A DNA stretch of 31,594 bases. Source: Schlegelella_A sp038241255 (GTDB lineage Bacteria; Pseudomonadota; Gammaproteobacteria; Burkholderiales; Burkholderiaceae_C). The notes beneath the pieces are model-generated. The model was not told the origin of the DNA and searched no databases. It worked only from the letters and a program-made list of their open reading frames with translations. The stretch spans positions 1 through 31,594 of the forward strand of contig JBBRFW010000042.1 of the NCBI GenBank assembly GCA_038241255.1, written 5' to 3'. Below, in pieces: positions 23,319-31,199 of this stretch (the stretch's first letter is position 1; every line of letters begins with the position of its first letter). Both the position numbers and the translations under genes were made by a program.

Positions 23319-23624
23319 ATGGCAACGTATGGCAAGAAGGCGTCGGCCAAGGTCGGCGCGGTGATGCACGAGCGCATGCGAGTCACGCTGAAGAGCGGCG
23401 GTTCCGGCAAGAAGGTGACGAGCAGCAAGCAGGCGATCGCCATCGGACTGTCGGAGGCGCGCCGCGAGGGCGACAAGGTGCCGGCGAAAAAGAGCGCAGC
23501 GAAGAAGACTAGCGCGAAGAAGGCGGCCGCCAGGAAGACCGCGACGAAGAAGATTGCGGCGAAGAAGACGGCCAAGACGACGACCGCCAAGAAAGGCGCG
23601 GCGAAGAAGACCGCGACCCGGTAG
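23319..23624 (+). CDS. DUF6496 protein with histone H1-like Lys/Ala tail
   Basis: A 101-residue very basic protein. Residues 10-50 contain VMHERMRVTLKSGGSGKKV and SKQAIAIGLSEARREG, the pattern of the small DUF6496 domain found in many proteobacteria. From residue 55 on it is a run of imperfect AAKKT-type repeats like eukaryotic histone H1 tails and bacterial nucleoid proteins such as AlgP, HctB or PhaF. DNA or polyanion binding is inferred from charge, not shown. GAGGACAC before the ATG is the ribosome-binding site. The repeat tract is prone to length change. Expression stands alone; the gene is convergent with the Rieske remnant. Confidence 0.85.
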   Translation: MATYGKKASAKVGAVMHERMRVTLKSGGSGKKVTSSKQAIAIGLSEARREGDKVPAKKSAAKKTSAKKAAARKTATKKIAAKKTAKTTTAKKGAAKKTATR

Positions 23625-23689
23625 CGCCCCCGCGCAAGACCGATGCCGAGAAATGCGGCGCATGCAAGACGGCGGCGAAGACGTCGAGC

Positions 23690-24270
23690 GCCGCGAGCGC
23701 GCGGGTTGCGGGCAGAGCCGCCGGGCCGTCGACGCGCGCGTCGACGGCCCGCTCGAAGAGATCGCACGCGAATTCGTTGCTGCCGAACGTGAGCGCCGCG
23801 TGAGCGCCGCTGCCCAGTCCCGCCTGCATCGACGCGGCGAGGGCGAAGTCCTTGTCGATCGCATCCCAGAAGATCCGCCAGTTGCGCTCCCAGTGGGCGG
23901 CGGCCTGGCGGCGTGCGTGCAGCGCTGCCGGAACGATCATCCAGCTCGCTGTCGCGCAGCTCGATACCGTGGCCGGCATGACGTCGAAGGCGTTGGCATG
24001 GTCGCCTTCCCAGAGGACGAAGGTGCCGGGGAAGAAGTAGTAGATGACGTTGCTGCCGCCCGAGCTGCTCCCAGCCGGCCGCGCCCGCCGCTTCTGCCGC
24101 GTCGACGATCGAGCGCTCGGGCAGGACGATGCGCTGGTGGCCCCGAACGACGCCTGCTGCACCACGTTGTCGTGGAAGAGGTCGGCGATCGTCGCCTTGT
24201 GAACCTAGTGGAAGTCGTAGCTCTCGAGGTTGCGTCGAGGACGAGCTTCCAGTTCGAGGGCTGAACGAAG
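23690..24270 (-). pseudogene. Decayed Rieske oxygenase alpha subunit gene, catalytic-domain part
   Basis: Fragments of the C-terminal catalytic domain of a ring-hydroxylating oxygenase alpha subunit are spread over three frames. In order they are RRFVQPSNWKLVLDA (near 24230-24270), then NLESYDFH, an amber TAG at 24205-24207, VHKATIADLFHDNVVQQASFG, after another shift HQRIVLPERSIVDAAEAAG, and after another SNVIYYFFPGTFVLWEGDHANAFDVMPA, WRIFWDAIDKDFALAASMQAGLGS and LTFGSNEFACDLFERAVDARV. The NWK-LE-Y and the conserved aspartate block before DFALAASMQ are family hallmarks. The N-terminal Rieske [2Fe-2S] domain (CxH and CxxH) is not found in the 260 bases upstream, which hold no gene I can support. 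At least three frameshifts, a stop and a missing domain make this a clear pseudogene. Confidence 0.78.
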
Positions 24271-24530
24271 CGGCGCTCGTGCGGGCTCGGCGAGGCGGCG
24301 TCGAGCGTTCGTGCCGGCAGGCGTCGCAGCAGCGTGCGACCGGGCTGGTCGAAGGCGCGCCGCGCTGCACGTCGTGCCCGGCGACGGCCCGCAAGGCGCC
24401 GCGCCCCAGCTCAGGCACGGAGTTGCTCGAGCCGTGGTCGGACAGGGCCGGATGATGCAGCGCCGCGGCGAGTCGCGGTATCGTCGAAATTCCCGACGCC
24501 ATGCCGCGACGACGCGGCCCGAGCCGAACG

Positions 24531-24959
24531 ATGGACACGCCCGACCTGCGCCGCGACGACGCGGCCTTCTTCTCCCTGCTCTACGTCAGCGAGCTCGCGG
24601 GCGGTGGCGCGCGGGAGATCGGCCAGATCTGCCGCCAATCGCGCGACAACAACACGCGCGACAGCATCACCGGGCTGCTGGTGTTCGACGGCGCGGCGTT
24701 TTGCCAGTTCGTCGAAGGGCCGCGGCCGGCGATCACCTCACTTTTCGACCGACTCGAGTCGGATCGGCGCCATGTCCGCATGCTCGTCCTCCACTTCGGG
24801 GGCACGCCCCGGCCGCGACGCTTCGGCTCGTGGCGGCTCGGTTATGCGTACTCGGCCGACCCCGCGGCGATCTCCCGCATCGCGAGCACGCGCGGCGACG
24901 CGGCGCTCGCCGCCTTCGCCGGCTGGGCGCCCGGCCTGGGCGCGAGCGAGGCGCCCTAG
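24531..24959 (+). CDS. Single-domain BLUF blue-light sensor
   Basis: A 142-residue FAD-binding photoreceptor with almost no other domain. The BLUF signature residues are in place: Tyr18 in SLLYVSEL, Asn41 in DNNTRDSITGLLVF and Gln59 in AFCQFVEGP, the trio whose hydrogen bonds change on illumination. A following helix FDRLESDRRH and strand VRMLVLHF complete the domain, and W/M-region residues appear in GSWRLGYAY. The short C-terminal tail lacks an output domain, so it must act by protein contact. An in-frame ATG at 24501 would add ten Arg-rich residues; 24531 was preferred because the domain starts soon after it. It is convergent with ggt. Confidence 0.92.
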   Translation: MDTPDLRRDDAAFFSLLYVSELAGGGAREIGQICRQSRDNNTRDSITGLLVFDGAAFCQFVEGPRPAITSLFDRLESDRRHVRMLVLHFGGTPRPRRFGSWRLGYAYSADPAAISRIASTRGDAALAAFAGWAPGLGASEAP

Positions 24960-24974
24960 GTTCCGCGGCAGACC

Positions 24975-26726
24975 TCAGTAGCCGAGCGCGAGGCCGATGT
25001 TGCGGCGTGGGTCGTTGGCGCCGTAGAAGCGGTTCTTGCCGACCGGATCGGCGCCGAGCGCCGGCGCGCCGACCAGGATCGCGGCGACGTGGTTGGCCGG
25101 CTGCGACGCCGCGAAGACGTGGCCCATGCCCTCGAGGATCCTGCGCGTGTCGGGGCTGATCGCGAAGGTCTCGAGGTGGGTCGCGTTGGGCAGCCACTGC
25201 TGGTGGAAACGCGGCGCGTCGACCGCCTCCTGCACCGTCATGCCGTAGTCGACGACGTTGAGGATCGTGTGCAGCACGGCGGTGATGATGCGGCTACCGC
25301 CGGGCGTGCCGACGACCATTACCGGCTTGCCGTCCTTGCTGACGATCGTCGGGCTCATCGAGCTGAGCGGGCGCTTGCCCGGGGCGATCGCGTTCGCCTC
25401 GCCCTGCACCAGGCCGTAGATGTTCGGCACGCCGAGCTTGGCGGTGAAATCGTCCATCTCGTCGTTGAGCAGCACACCGGTGCCCGCGGCAGTAACCTTG
25501 GCGCCGAACCAGTCGTTCAGCGTGTAGGTGACCGAGACGGCGTTGCCCTTCGCGTCGACGATCGAGTAGTGGGTCGTGTTGCTGCCTTCGTGCGGCGGCA
25601 CCCCGGGCTTGAGGTCCTTCGAGTTCGCGGCCTTCTGCGGGTCGATGGCAGCGCGGATCTTGGCCGCGTAGGCCTTGTCGAGGAGGCGGTCGAGCGGGTT
25701 CTTGACGAAATCGGGGTCCCCGAGATAGCTGTTGCGGTCGACGTAGGCGTGGCGCATCGCCTCGATCTGCACGTGCACCGCCTGCGCCGAGCGGAAGCCC
25801 CAGTCCTTGAGCGGATAGCCCTCGAGGACGTTGAGGATCTCGCAGATGATGACGCCGCCCGAGCTCGGCGGCGGCGCCGACACGATGTGCAAGCCGCGAT
25901 AGTCGCACTCGACCGGCGCCAGCTCGCGCGTCGTGTACTGGTCGAGGTCGGCCTGCGTGATCAGTCCCTTGCCGGCCTGGCTCGAGGCGACGATCGCGGC
26001 CGCGACCGGGCCTTTGAAGAAGCCCGCCGCGCCCGCCTCGCGGATCTGGCGCAGCGTCGCCGCGAGGTCCTTCTGGATGAGCTTGTCGCCGGCGCCGTAA
26101 GCCTGGCCGTCGGGCTTCAGAAAGATCGCCTTGGTGGCCGGATCGACCTTGAACGCCTCGGTCGCGGTCGCGAACATCTCGGCGTCGCCGGCGTCGAGGA
26201 CGAAGCCCTGCTCGGCATACCGGAGCGCCGGCGCGATCAGGTCGGCGCGCTTCATCGTTCCATAGTTGGCGAGCGCCGTCTCGAGTCCCGAGACCGTGCC
26301 GGGAACGGCGACGGCGAGATGACCGGTCGTCGCGGAGCCCTTGACGACGTTGCCGGCAGCGTCGAGGTACATGTCCGCGGTCGCCGCGAGCGGCGCCTTC
26401 TCGCGGAAGTCGAGAAAGGTCTTCTTGCCATCGGCGAGCTGCAGCGTCATGAAGCCGCCGCCGCCGAGGTTGCCTGCGGCCGGATCGACGACGGCGAGGG
26501 CGTAGCCGACCGCGACCGCGGCGTCGACGGCGTTGCCGCCGCGGCGCAGCACGTCGACCCCGACCTCGGTGGCGAGGTGCTGGGCGGTCACCACCATGCC
26601 GTTCTCCGCGGCAACGGGCGCAACCGACGCCGCCTGCGAAAAGGCCACGAAGGCCGTCGATGTGAACACGAGGCCGACGCTGCAGGCGAGCGGGCGCGCC
26701 CAGGTGATGGAAAGGATTCGCGTCAT
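24975..26726 (-). CDS. ggt: Gamma-glutamyltransferase proenzyme
   Basis: A 583-residue periplasmic enzyme that cleaves gamma-glutamyl bonds of glutathione and related compounds and matures by self-cleavage. It has an N-terminal signal peptide (about 1-32), NAVDAAVAVGYALAVVDPAAGNLGGGGF, the substrate arginine Arg108 in FLDFREKAP, and the processing site GSNTTHYSIVD, where Thr384 becomes the N-terminal nucleophile of the small subunit. The oxyanion segment PLSSMSPT and the block VVGTPGGSRI are present too. Length and order match the family. CAGGAG sits eight bases before the ATG. A 222-base gap with lower G+C separates it from the divergent lipoprotein gene and likely holds both promoters. Confidence 0.96.
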   Translation of the reverse strand: MTRILSITWARPLACSVGLVFTSTAFVAFSQAASVAPVAAENGMVVTAQHLATEVGVDVLRRGGNAVDAAVAVGYALAVVDPAAGNLGGGGFMTLQLADGKKTFLDFREKAPLAATADMYLDAAGNVVKGSATTGHLAVAVPGTVSGLETALANYGTMKRADLIAPALRYAEQGFVLDAGDAEMFATATEAFKVDPATKAIFLKPDGQAYGAGDKLIQKDLAATLRQIREAGAAGFFKGPVAAAIVASSQAGKGLITQADLDQYTTRELAPVECDYRGLHIVSAPPPSSGGVIICEILNVLEGYPLKDWGFRSAQAVHVQIEAMRHAYVDRNSYLGDPDFVKNPLDRLLDKAYAAKIRAAIDPQKAANSKDLKPGVPPHEGSNTTHYSIVDAKGNAVSVTYTLNDWFGAKVTAAGTGVLLNDEMDDFTAKLGVPNIYGLVQGEANAIAPGKRPLSSMSPTIVSKDGKPVMVVGTPGGSRIITAVLHTILNVVDYGMTVQEAVDAPRFHQQWLPNATHLETFAISPDTRRILEGMGHVFAASQPANHVAAILVGAPALGADPVGKNRFYGANDPRRNIGLALGY

Positions 26727-26948
26727 GAGAGTCTCCTGAGCGTTCGGGGTCCGCCTCGATGGCGGTATCGGTCCACTGTAGTGCCCAACCCGTCGCGGCG
26801 ATCCGCGGGGTTGTGCACATCGTGTTACGAGATCGTCTCGGATCAGGGGGTTTGTTCACAGACTTCGCCTCGGGGGCGTGACTAATATCTTCCTTCGCTC
26901 GTCCGGCATGCGCTTCTCGTCGCGGGCCAGGCAGCGACACCGCCATCC

Positions 26949-28139
26949 GTGTCCATGCTTCGCGCCCCTCGCCTCGCCGGCCTGTTCGCCGCCCTCGTGA
27001 TCGGCGCGGCGACGCTCGCCGGCTGCACGGCACCCGGGCTCATCCTCAGCGCAGCGGGCATCGCCACGGATACGAGCATGACGTGGGACATCGTCAAGCA
27101 CGTCCACGGCAAGCTCACCGAAGACGATCCGACGCCGTGCGCGATGCTGAACAGCGTCCAGCGCGCCCTCAACGGCCGCTGCACCTTCGTTCCCGGCAGC
27201 ATCCGCAGCGCCGACATCGCCAGGAGCGGCCTGCAGGGCTGCCCGCTCAGTGTCGCCACGCAGGACGCCCGCCTCTGGCGTGCGCTCCCCGAGCTGATCG
27301 AGAAGGGCGCTGGCTTCGAGCGCTGCCCACGCTCGCCCCTGCAGGACCTCGCCGAGGTCGACGCCTGCCCCGACTTCCAGGCGGCATCGCCCGAGATCCT
27401 GAAGGCGATCGGCTACCTCGCCGACAACGACCCGCGCGCCGTCCGCCACGATGTCTTTCGTATGCTCGGCTGCAATCGCGCGCGCGCCGTCGGCCTCGAG
27501 CGGTTGCTCGTCGGTTGGCTCGACCAGGGCAAGCTGAAGCCGGGAACGCTTTCCTTCAGCCCGCTCGAGGCGCTCGACCCCGACCTGCTGGTCTCGCGCT
27601 TCGGCCGCGAGCTCGAGGTCGCGGGACATTCGTCGAAGGCCGCCCTCGACCACTACGATGGCAGTCTGCCGACGGGCTTCGAGGAAGCGCTGCGCACGAG
27701 CCACTGGGCCGCGCTCGAGTGGTGGCTCTACGAGCTGCCGCAGCTCGCCAACCTGGCACCACCGAGCCGCGGCGCGCAGATGGCCTGGGTGCCGCTGCAG
27801 CGCGTGCTCCTGCCTGGCTACCTCGCCAATCCCGACGCGCAGGCCGACACGGTCCGATTCCTGATGGCGCACGGGGCCAACCCACGCGCGAAGCTGCCGT
27901 TCGACCCGGCCAAGACCGTGGTCACGTTCGCGACCGGGATCAAGAGCCCGATGGTCGCCTTGCTCGATGCGCCCGCGCCACGCGCCACGGCGCCGACGGC
28001 GCTGGCCCAGACCGCCACGGCCGGCGACGCGCCGCGCGTTGCCGGCGGCGCCAGGCTGCCGCGCGACGGCGCCCGGCCGCTGCGCCAGGCAGCCCGCTTC
28101 GACGCGACGTCGCCGAGCGGCGACATGACCTCGCGCTGA
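26949..28139 (+). CDS. Lipoprotein of unknown function, ankyrin-like C-terminal part
   Basis: About 396 residues beginning with a lipoprotein signal peptide: a basic start, a hydrophobic run and the lipobox TLAGC (Cys26), so it should be anchored in the envelope. The mature protein is rich in cysteines (for example in TPCAMLNS, GRCTFVPG, QGCPLS, ERCPRSPL, DACPDF, MLGCNR), suggesting disulfides. Near residues 305-345 ADTVRFLMAHGANPRAKLPF resembles an ankyrin repeat. I do not recognise the family. GTG 26949 and ATG 26955 are both possible starts; they differ by two residues. A TAATAT at 26883-26888 in the upstream gap is a -10 candidate. Confidence 0.75.
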   Translation: MSMLRAPRLAGLFAALVIGAATLAGCTAPGLILSAAGIATDTSMTWDIVKHVHGKLTEDDPTPCAMLNSVQRALNGRCTFVPGSIRSADIARSGLQGCPLSVATQDARLWRALPELIEKGAGFERCPRSPLQDLAEVDACPDFQAASPEILKAIGYLADNDPRAVRHDVFRMLGCNRARAVGLERLLVGWLDQGKLKPGTLSFSPLEALDPDLLVSRFGRELEVAGHSSKAALDHYDGSLPTGFEEALRTSHWAALEWWLYELPQLANLAPPSRGAQMAWVPLQRVLLPGYLANPDAQADTVRFLMAHGANPRAKLPFDPAKTVVTFATGIKSPMVALLDAPAPRATAPTALAQTATAGDAPRVAGGARLPRDGARPLRQAARFDATSPSGDMTSR

Positions 28140-28203
28140 GCGAGGCGGCGCCAGGCCTGTCAACGCCAAGGGAGGGCCCGCGCAGGAGCGCTGCCGGGCG
28201 GCC

Positions 28204-28881
28204 CTAGTCGTTCGCGAAGCTGTAGGGGCCCCCGCGCTCGAGGGCGCGCCGGTACGCCGGGCGGGCGTGGATCTTCTTCAGGTAAGTCATCAGATTCGGC
28301 CGGCTCGCGTCGAGCCCGGCACGCTGCGCGGCCGCCTCGACCGGGAAGCTCATCTGGATGTCGGCGGCCGTGAAGTCGGCGCCTGCGAACCACTCGCTGC
28401 GGCCCAGTTCGCTTTCCATGAAGTCGAGCTGGCGCTTGAGGTTGGGCTCGATCATCAGCGCCTTCGCCTTGGCGGCGATGCCCTTGCCGATCGGCTTGGC
28501 GAAGAAGGGCATCCCCTGACCGGAGCCGATGCGGTCGAAGACCAGCTTCAAGAGCAGCGGGGGCATCGCCGACCCTTCGGCGAAATGCAGCCAGTAGCGA
28601 AAGCGGCGCCGCTCCTCCGTGCGCGGCGGCGGCACGAGCCGCCCGTCGCCGTAAGCCTCGAGCAGATATTCGACGATCGCGCCCGATTCGGCGACGGTGA
28701 TGGCGCCATCGGTAACGACGGGCGACTTGCCGAGCGGATGGACACGCATCAGCTCCGGCGGCGCCAGCATCGTCTTGGCGTCGCGCTGATATTTCTGGAT
28801 CTCGTAAGGCAGGCCGAGTTCCTCGAGCAGCCAGAGAACCCGCTGCGAACGCGAGTTGTTGAGGTGATGAACGGTGAGCAT
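28204..28881 (-). CDS. Glutathione S-transferase
   Basis: A 225-residue cytosolic GST with the thioredoxin-fold N-terminal domain (MLTVHHLNNSRSQRVLWLLEELGLPYE; cis-proline site in GKSPVVTDG and the glutathione-binding VAESGAIVEYL) and an all-helical C-terminal domain (EWFAGADFTAADIQMSFPVEAAA, the conserved N-cap motif). The residues LNNSRSQR at the active site point to a serine- or asparagine-type bacterial GST. The substrate is unknown. The ATG at 28881 is preceded by GAGAGA, and it starts the domain exactly; longer open frame upstream is antisense to the next gene. It is divergent from the four-helix protein gene. Confidence 0.94.
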   Translation of the reverse strand: MLTVHHLNNSRSQRVLWLLEELGLPYEIQKYQRDAKTMLAPPELMRVHPLGKSPVVTDGAITVAESGAIVEYLLEAYGDGRLVPPPRTEERRRFRYWLHFAEGSAMPPLLLKLVFDRIGSGQGMPFFAKPIGKGIAAKAKALMIEPNLKRQLDFMESELGRSEWFAGADFTAADIQMSFPVEAAAQRAGLDASRPNLMTYLKKIHARPAYRRALERGGPYSFAND

Positions 28882-28969
28882 GGCGCATTCTCTCGACGCG
28901 GGAGCGCATTGTGGCCGCGCAGGCATGCGGTCTGCCAGCCGAGCAGACCCCCTACCCTCGGAGACATCC

Positions 28970-29422
28970 ATGAGCAACGACGACGTCGTCGACACTCTCA
29001 ATACCCTGATCGAGACCTGCAAGGACGGCGAATACGGCTTTCGCACTTCCGCCGAGCACGTCAAGTCGGCGCAGCTGCGCCAGGTCTTCACGAGTCGCGC
29101 CGACGAGTGCAGGCAAGGCGCGACCGAGCTGCAATCGCTGGTCACCCGTTTCGGCGGCAAGGCCGACACCGGCAGCAGCGTCAGCGGCACGCTCCATCGC
29201 GGCTGGGTCAGCGTCAAGGGCGCGCTCACCGGTGACAGCGACCAGGCTGCGCTCAACGAATGCGAGCGCGGCGAGGACGCGGCGCTCGAGCGCTACCGCG
29301 ATGCCATCAAGAAGGACCTGCCCGCCGACGTGGCGGCGATCGTCCAGCGCCAGTACGAAGGCGTGAAGCGCAACCATGACCAGGTCCGCGCGCTGCGCGA
29401 CCAGATGCGCTCGACCGCCTGA
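28970..29422 (+). CDS. PA2169-family four-helix-bundle protein (DUF2383)
   Basis: A 150-residue protein predicted to be all-helical and ferritin-like. The pattern VVDTLNTLIETCKDGEYGFRTSAEHVKSAQLRQVFTSRADECRQGATELQ, a Gly/Ser loop with HRGWVSVKGAL, and NECERGEDAALERYRDAI ... QRQYEGVKRNHDQVRALRD is that of the PA2169/DUF2383 family. Several Glu and His residues (GEYGF, ERGEDAAL, NHDQV) could bind metal as in ferritins, but no function is proven. Members are often induced by stress or in stationary phase; nothing visible here shows the control. GGAGA precedes the ATG. The next gene, urtE, is convergent after 27 bases. Confidence 0.9.
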   Translation: MSNDDVVDTLNTLIETCKDGEYGFRTSAEHVKSAQLRQVFTSRADECRQGATELQSLVTRFGGKADTGSSVSGTLHRGWVSVKGALTGDSDQAALNECERGEDAALERYRDAIKKDLPADVAAIVQRQYEGVKRNHDQVRALRDQMRSTA

Positions 29423-29449
29423 TCGGTCGCGACGCGCGGCGGGCGCCGG

Positions 29450-30340
29450 TCAGATCGACATGCGGGCGCGCACGCCGTCGCGCTCCATGTCGGCGCCGCG
29501 CCCGCGCTGGACGACCTCGCCGCGCTCCATGACCATGTAACGGTCGGCGAGCTCGGCCGCGAAGTCGTAGTACTGCTCGACGAGGACGATCGCCATCCGT
29601 TTCGGCCTGCCGTCGATGGGCAGGCCGATGTCGGCGAGCATGCGGATGACGCGGCCGATGTCCTTGATGATCGACGGCTGGATGCCTTCGGTCGGCTCGT
29701 CGAGGACCAGCAGCGACGGACCGGCGGCGAGCGCGCGCGCGATCGCGAGTTGCTGCTGCTGGCCGCCCGACAGGTCGCCGCCGCGGCGATGCAGCATCTG
29801 CTCCAGCACCGGGAAGAGCTCGAACAGCACTTTCGGCAACGCCGTGCCGCTGCGCTTGTAGGCCAGGCCCATGTGCAGGTTCTCCTGCACGGTGAGGCGG
29901 CTGAAGATCTCGCGCCCCTGCGGCACGTAGCCGACGCCGCGGCGGACGCGCTGGTACGGCGTGTCGTCCGTGATGTCAGCGCCGGCGAACGCGACCCGCC
30001 CGGAGCGCACCGGCACGACCCCCATGAGGCTCTTGAGCAGCGTCGTCTTGCCGACGCCGTTTCGGCCGAGAATGACCGTCACCTCGCCCGCCTCGGCCTC
30101 GAGCGCGACGTTGCGCAGGATGTGCGAGCCGCCGTAGTACTGGTTGAGCCCTTCGACGCGCAGGAGCGGCGCGGGCTCGTCACGAGCGGCGATCCGCGAA
30201 GCGGCGCCCGCATCGATGGCCGGCCGGGCGCCGGGCCGCCCCAAGCCCGGCCGCGCCTCCTCGGGGGGCAGCGCAGCCGCGGCGGCGGCAAGGCGCCATC
30301 GGGCCCTACCGTCCAAGATAGACCTCGACGACCTTCTCAT
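29450..30340 (-). CDS. urtE: Urea ABC transporter ATPase UrtE
   Basis: One of the two ATPases of the urea importer UrtABCDE. Shown by Walker A GRNGVGKTT, signature LSGGQQQQLAIARAL, Walker B LLVLDEPTEG and the UrtE-typical blocks VEGLNQYYGGSHILR and EGIQPSIIKDIGRVIRML, which separate it from LivF. The enzyme core starts only near residue 60. The frame extends upstream to an ATG at 30340, overlapping the urtD end by 35 bases, or a TTG at 30316, and so carries about 50-59 extra Ala/Pro/Arg-rich residues not usual in the family; no ATG, GTG or TTG lies closer to the core. It is the last urt gene on this strand, which fits the operon order. Confidence 0.92.
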   Translation of the reverse strand: MRRSSRSILDGRARWRLAAAAAALPPEEARPGLGRPGARPAIDAGAASRIAARDEPAPLLRVEGLNQYYGGSHILRNVALEAEAGEVTVILGRNGVGKTTLLKSLMGVVPVRSGRVAFAGADITDDTPYQRVRRGVGYVPQGREIFSRLTVQENLHMGLAYKRSGTALPKVLFELFPVLEQMLHRRGGDLSGGQQQQLAIARALAAGPSLLVLDEPTEGIQPSIIKDIGRVIRMLADIGLPIDGRPKRMAIVLVEQYYDFAAELADRYMVMERGEVVQRGRGADMERDGVRARMSI

Positions 30341-31199
30341 TCGCCTGCACGTCGGCGAGCGACCCTTCGGCGAGAACGCTCCCCTCGTGCAGGACGGTGA
30401 CCTTCTTGGCCGCGTTGCCGATCGTCAGGGCATGGATGAACTTCATGTCGTGTTCGACGATGACGAGCGAATGGCTGCCCTCGAGCGAAAGGAAGAGCTC
30501 GGCGGTGCGCTCGGTCTCCTCGTCTGTCATGCCGGCCACGGGCTCGTCGAGCAGCAGCAGAAGCGGGTTCTGGATCAGCAGCATGCCGATCTCGAGCCAC
30601 TGCTTCTGGCCGTGCGAGAGCAGGCCGGCGGGGCGCTGCGCGTGGTCCTTGAGGTGGATCAGGACAAGCGTCTCGCCGATCCGGTCGAGCTGCGCGCCCG
30701 AGAGGCGGAAGAACAGCGACGCGCGCACGCCGCGATCGGCCTTGAGCGCCAGCTCGAGGTTCTCGAACACCGACAAGTGCTCGAACACCGTCGGCTTCTG
30801 GAACTTGCGGCCGACGCCGATCGACGCGATCTCGTTCTCGCGCAGGCGCAGCAAGTCGATCGTCGAGCCGAAGAAGGCCTGGCCCGCGTCGGGGCGCGTC
30901 TTGCCGGTGATGACGTCCATCATCGTCGTCTTGCCGGCGCCGTTCGGGCCGATGATGCAGCGCATCTCGCCGGCGCTGATCGAGAGCGTGAGCGCGTTGA
31001 GCGCCTTGAAGCCGTCGAAGCTGACGGTGATGTCGTCGAGGTAGAGGATCGCGCCGTGAATGACGTCGACCTCGCCGTCGCGGACGACGCGCGAGTAGCT
31101 CGTCTCGCGTCCGCCGGAGCGGCCGGCCGCGGCGGCGTTCGAGCGCTGCTCGGCCGAGCGGCGTGCGGCCGCGCCTGCGCGCATCAGGTCGGGCGTCAC
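30306..31199 (-). CDS. urtD: Urea ABC transporter ATPase UrtD
   Basis: The second ATPase of the urea importer, 297 residues. Walker A GPNGAGKTT (residues 84-92), signature LLSHGQKQWLEIGMLL and Walker B LLLLDEPVAGMT are the UrtD versions; LYLDDITVSFDGFKALN and GVGRKFQKPTVFEHLSVFENLELAL are typical. An Ala/Arg-rich leader of about 45 residues precedes the core. The start chosen is GTG 31199, which overlaps the urtC stop as GTGA, the normal coupling in this operon; an ATG five codons on is possible. It binds to the membrane proteins UrtB/UrtC on the cytoplasmic face. Confidence 0.94.
   Translation of the reverse strand: MTPDLMRAGAAARRSAEQRSNAAAAGRSGGRETSYSRVVRDGEVDVIHGAILYLDDITVSFDGFKALNALTLSISAGEMRCIIGPNGAGKTTMMDVITGKTRPDAGQAFFGSTIDLLRLRENEIASIGVGRKFQKPTVFEHLSVFENLELALKADRGVRASLFFRLSGAQLDRIGETLVLIHLKDHAQRPAGLLSHGQKQWLEIGMLLIQNPLLLLLDEPVAGMTDEETERTAELFLSLEGSHSLVIVEHDMKFIHALTIGNAAKKVTVLHEGSVLAEGSLADVQANEKVVEVYLGR

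Noticed and set aside
23460..23620. Short-period repeat in the AAKKT region as a CRISPR or satellite array
   Set aside because: The repeats are irregular codon-level repeats inside an open reading frame with a ribosome-binding site; there are no spacers.
3575..24207. Amber codon reassignment, because two damaged genes have in-frame TAG codons
   Set aside because: Intact genes in the window (peroxiredoxin, puuD, transglutaminase, GST, urtD) end with TAG at the family's normal C-terminus, and both damaged genes also have frameshifts, so reassignment is not needed.
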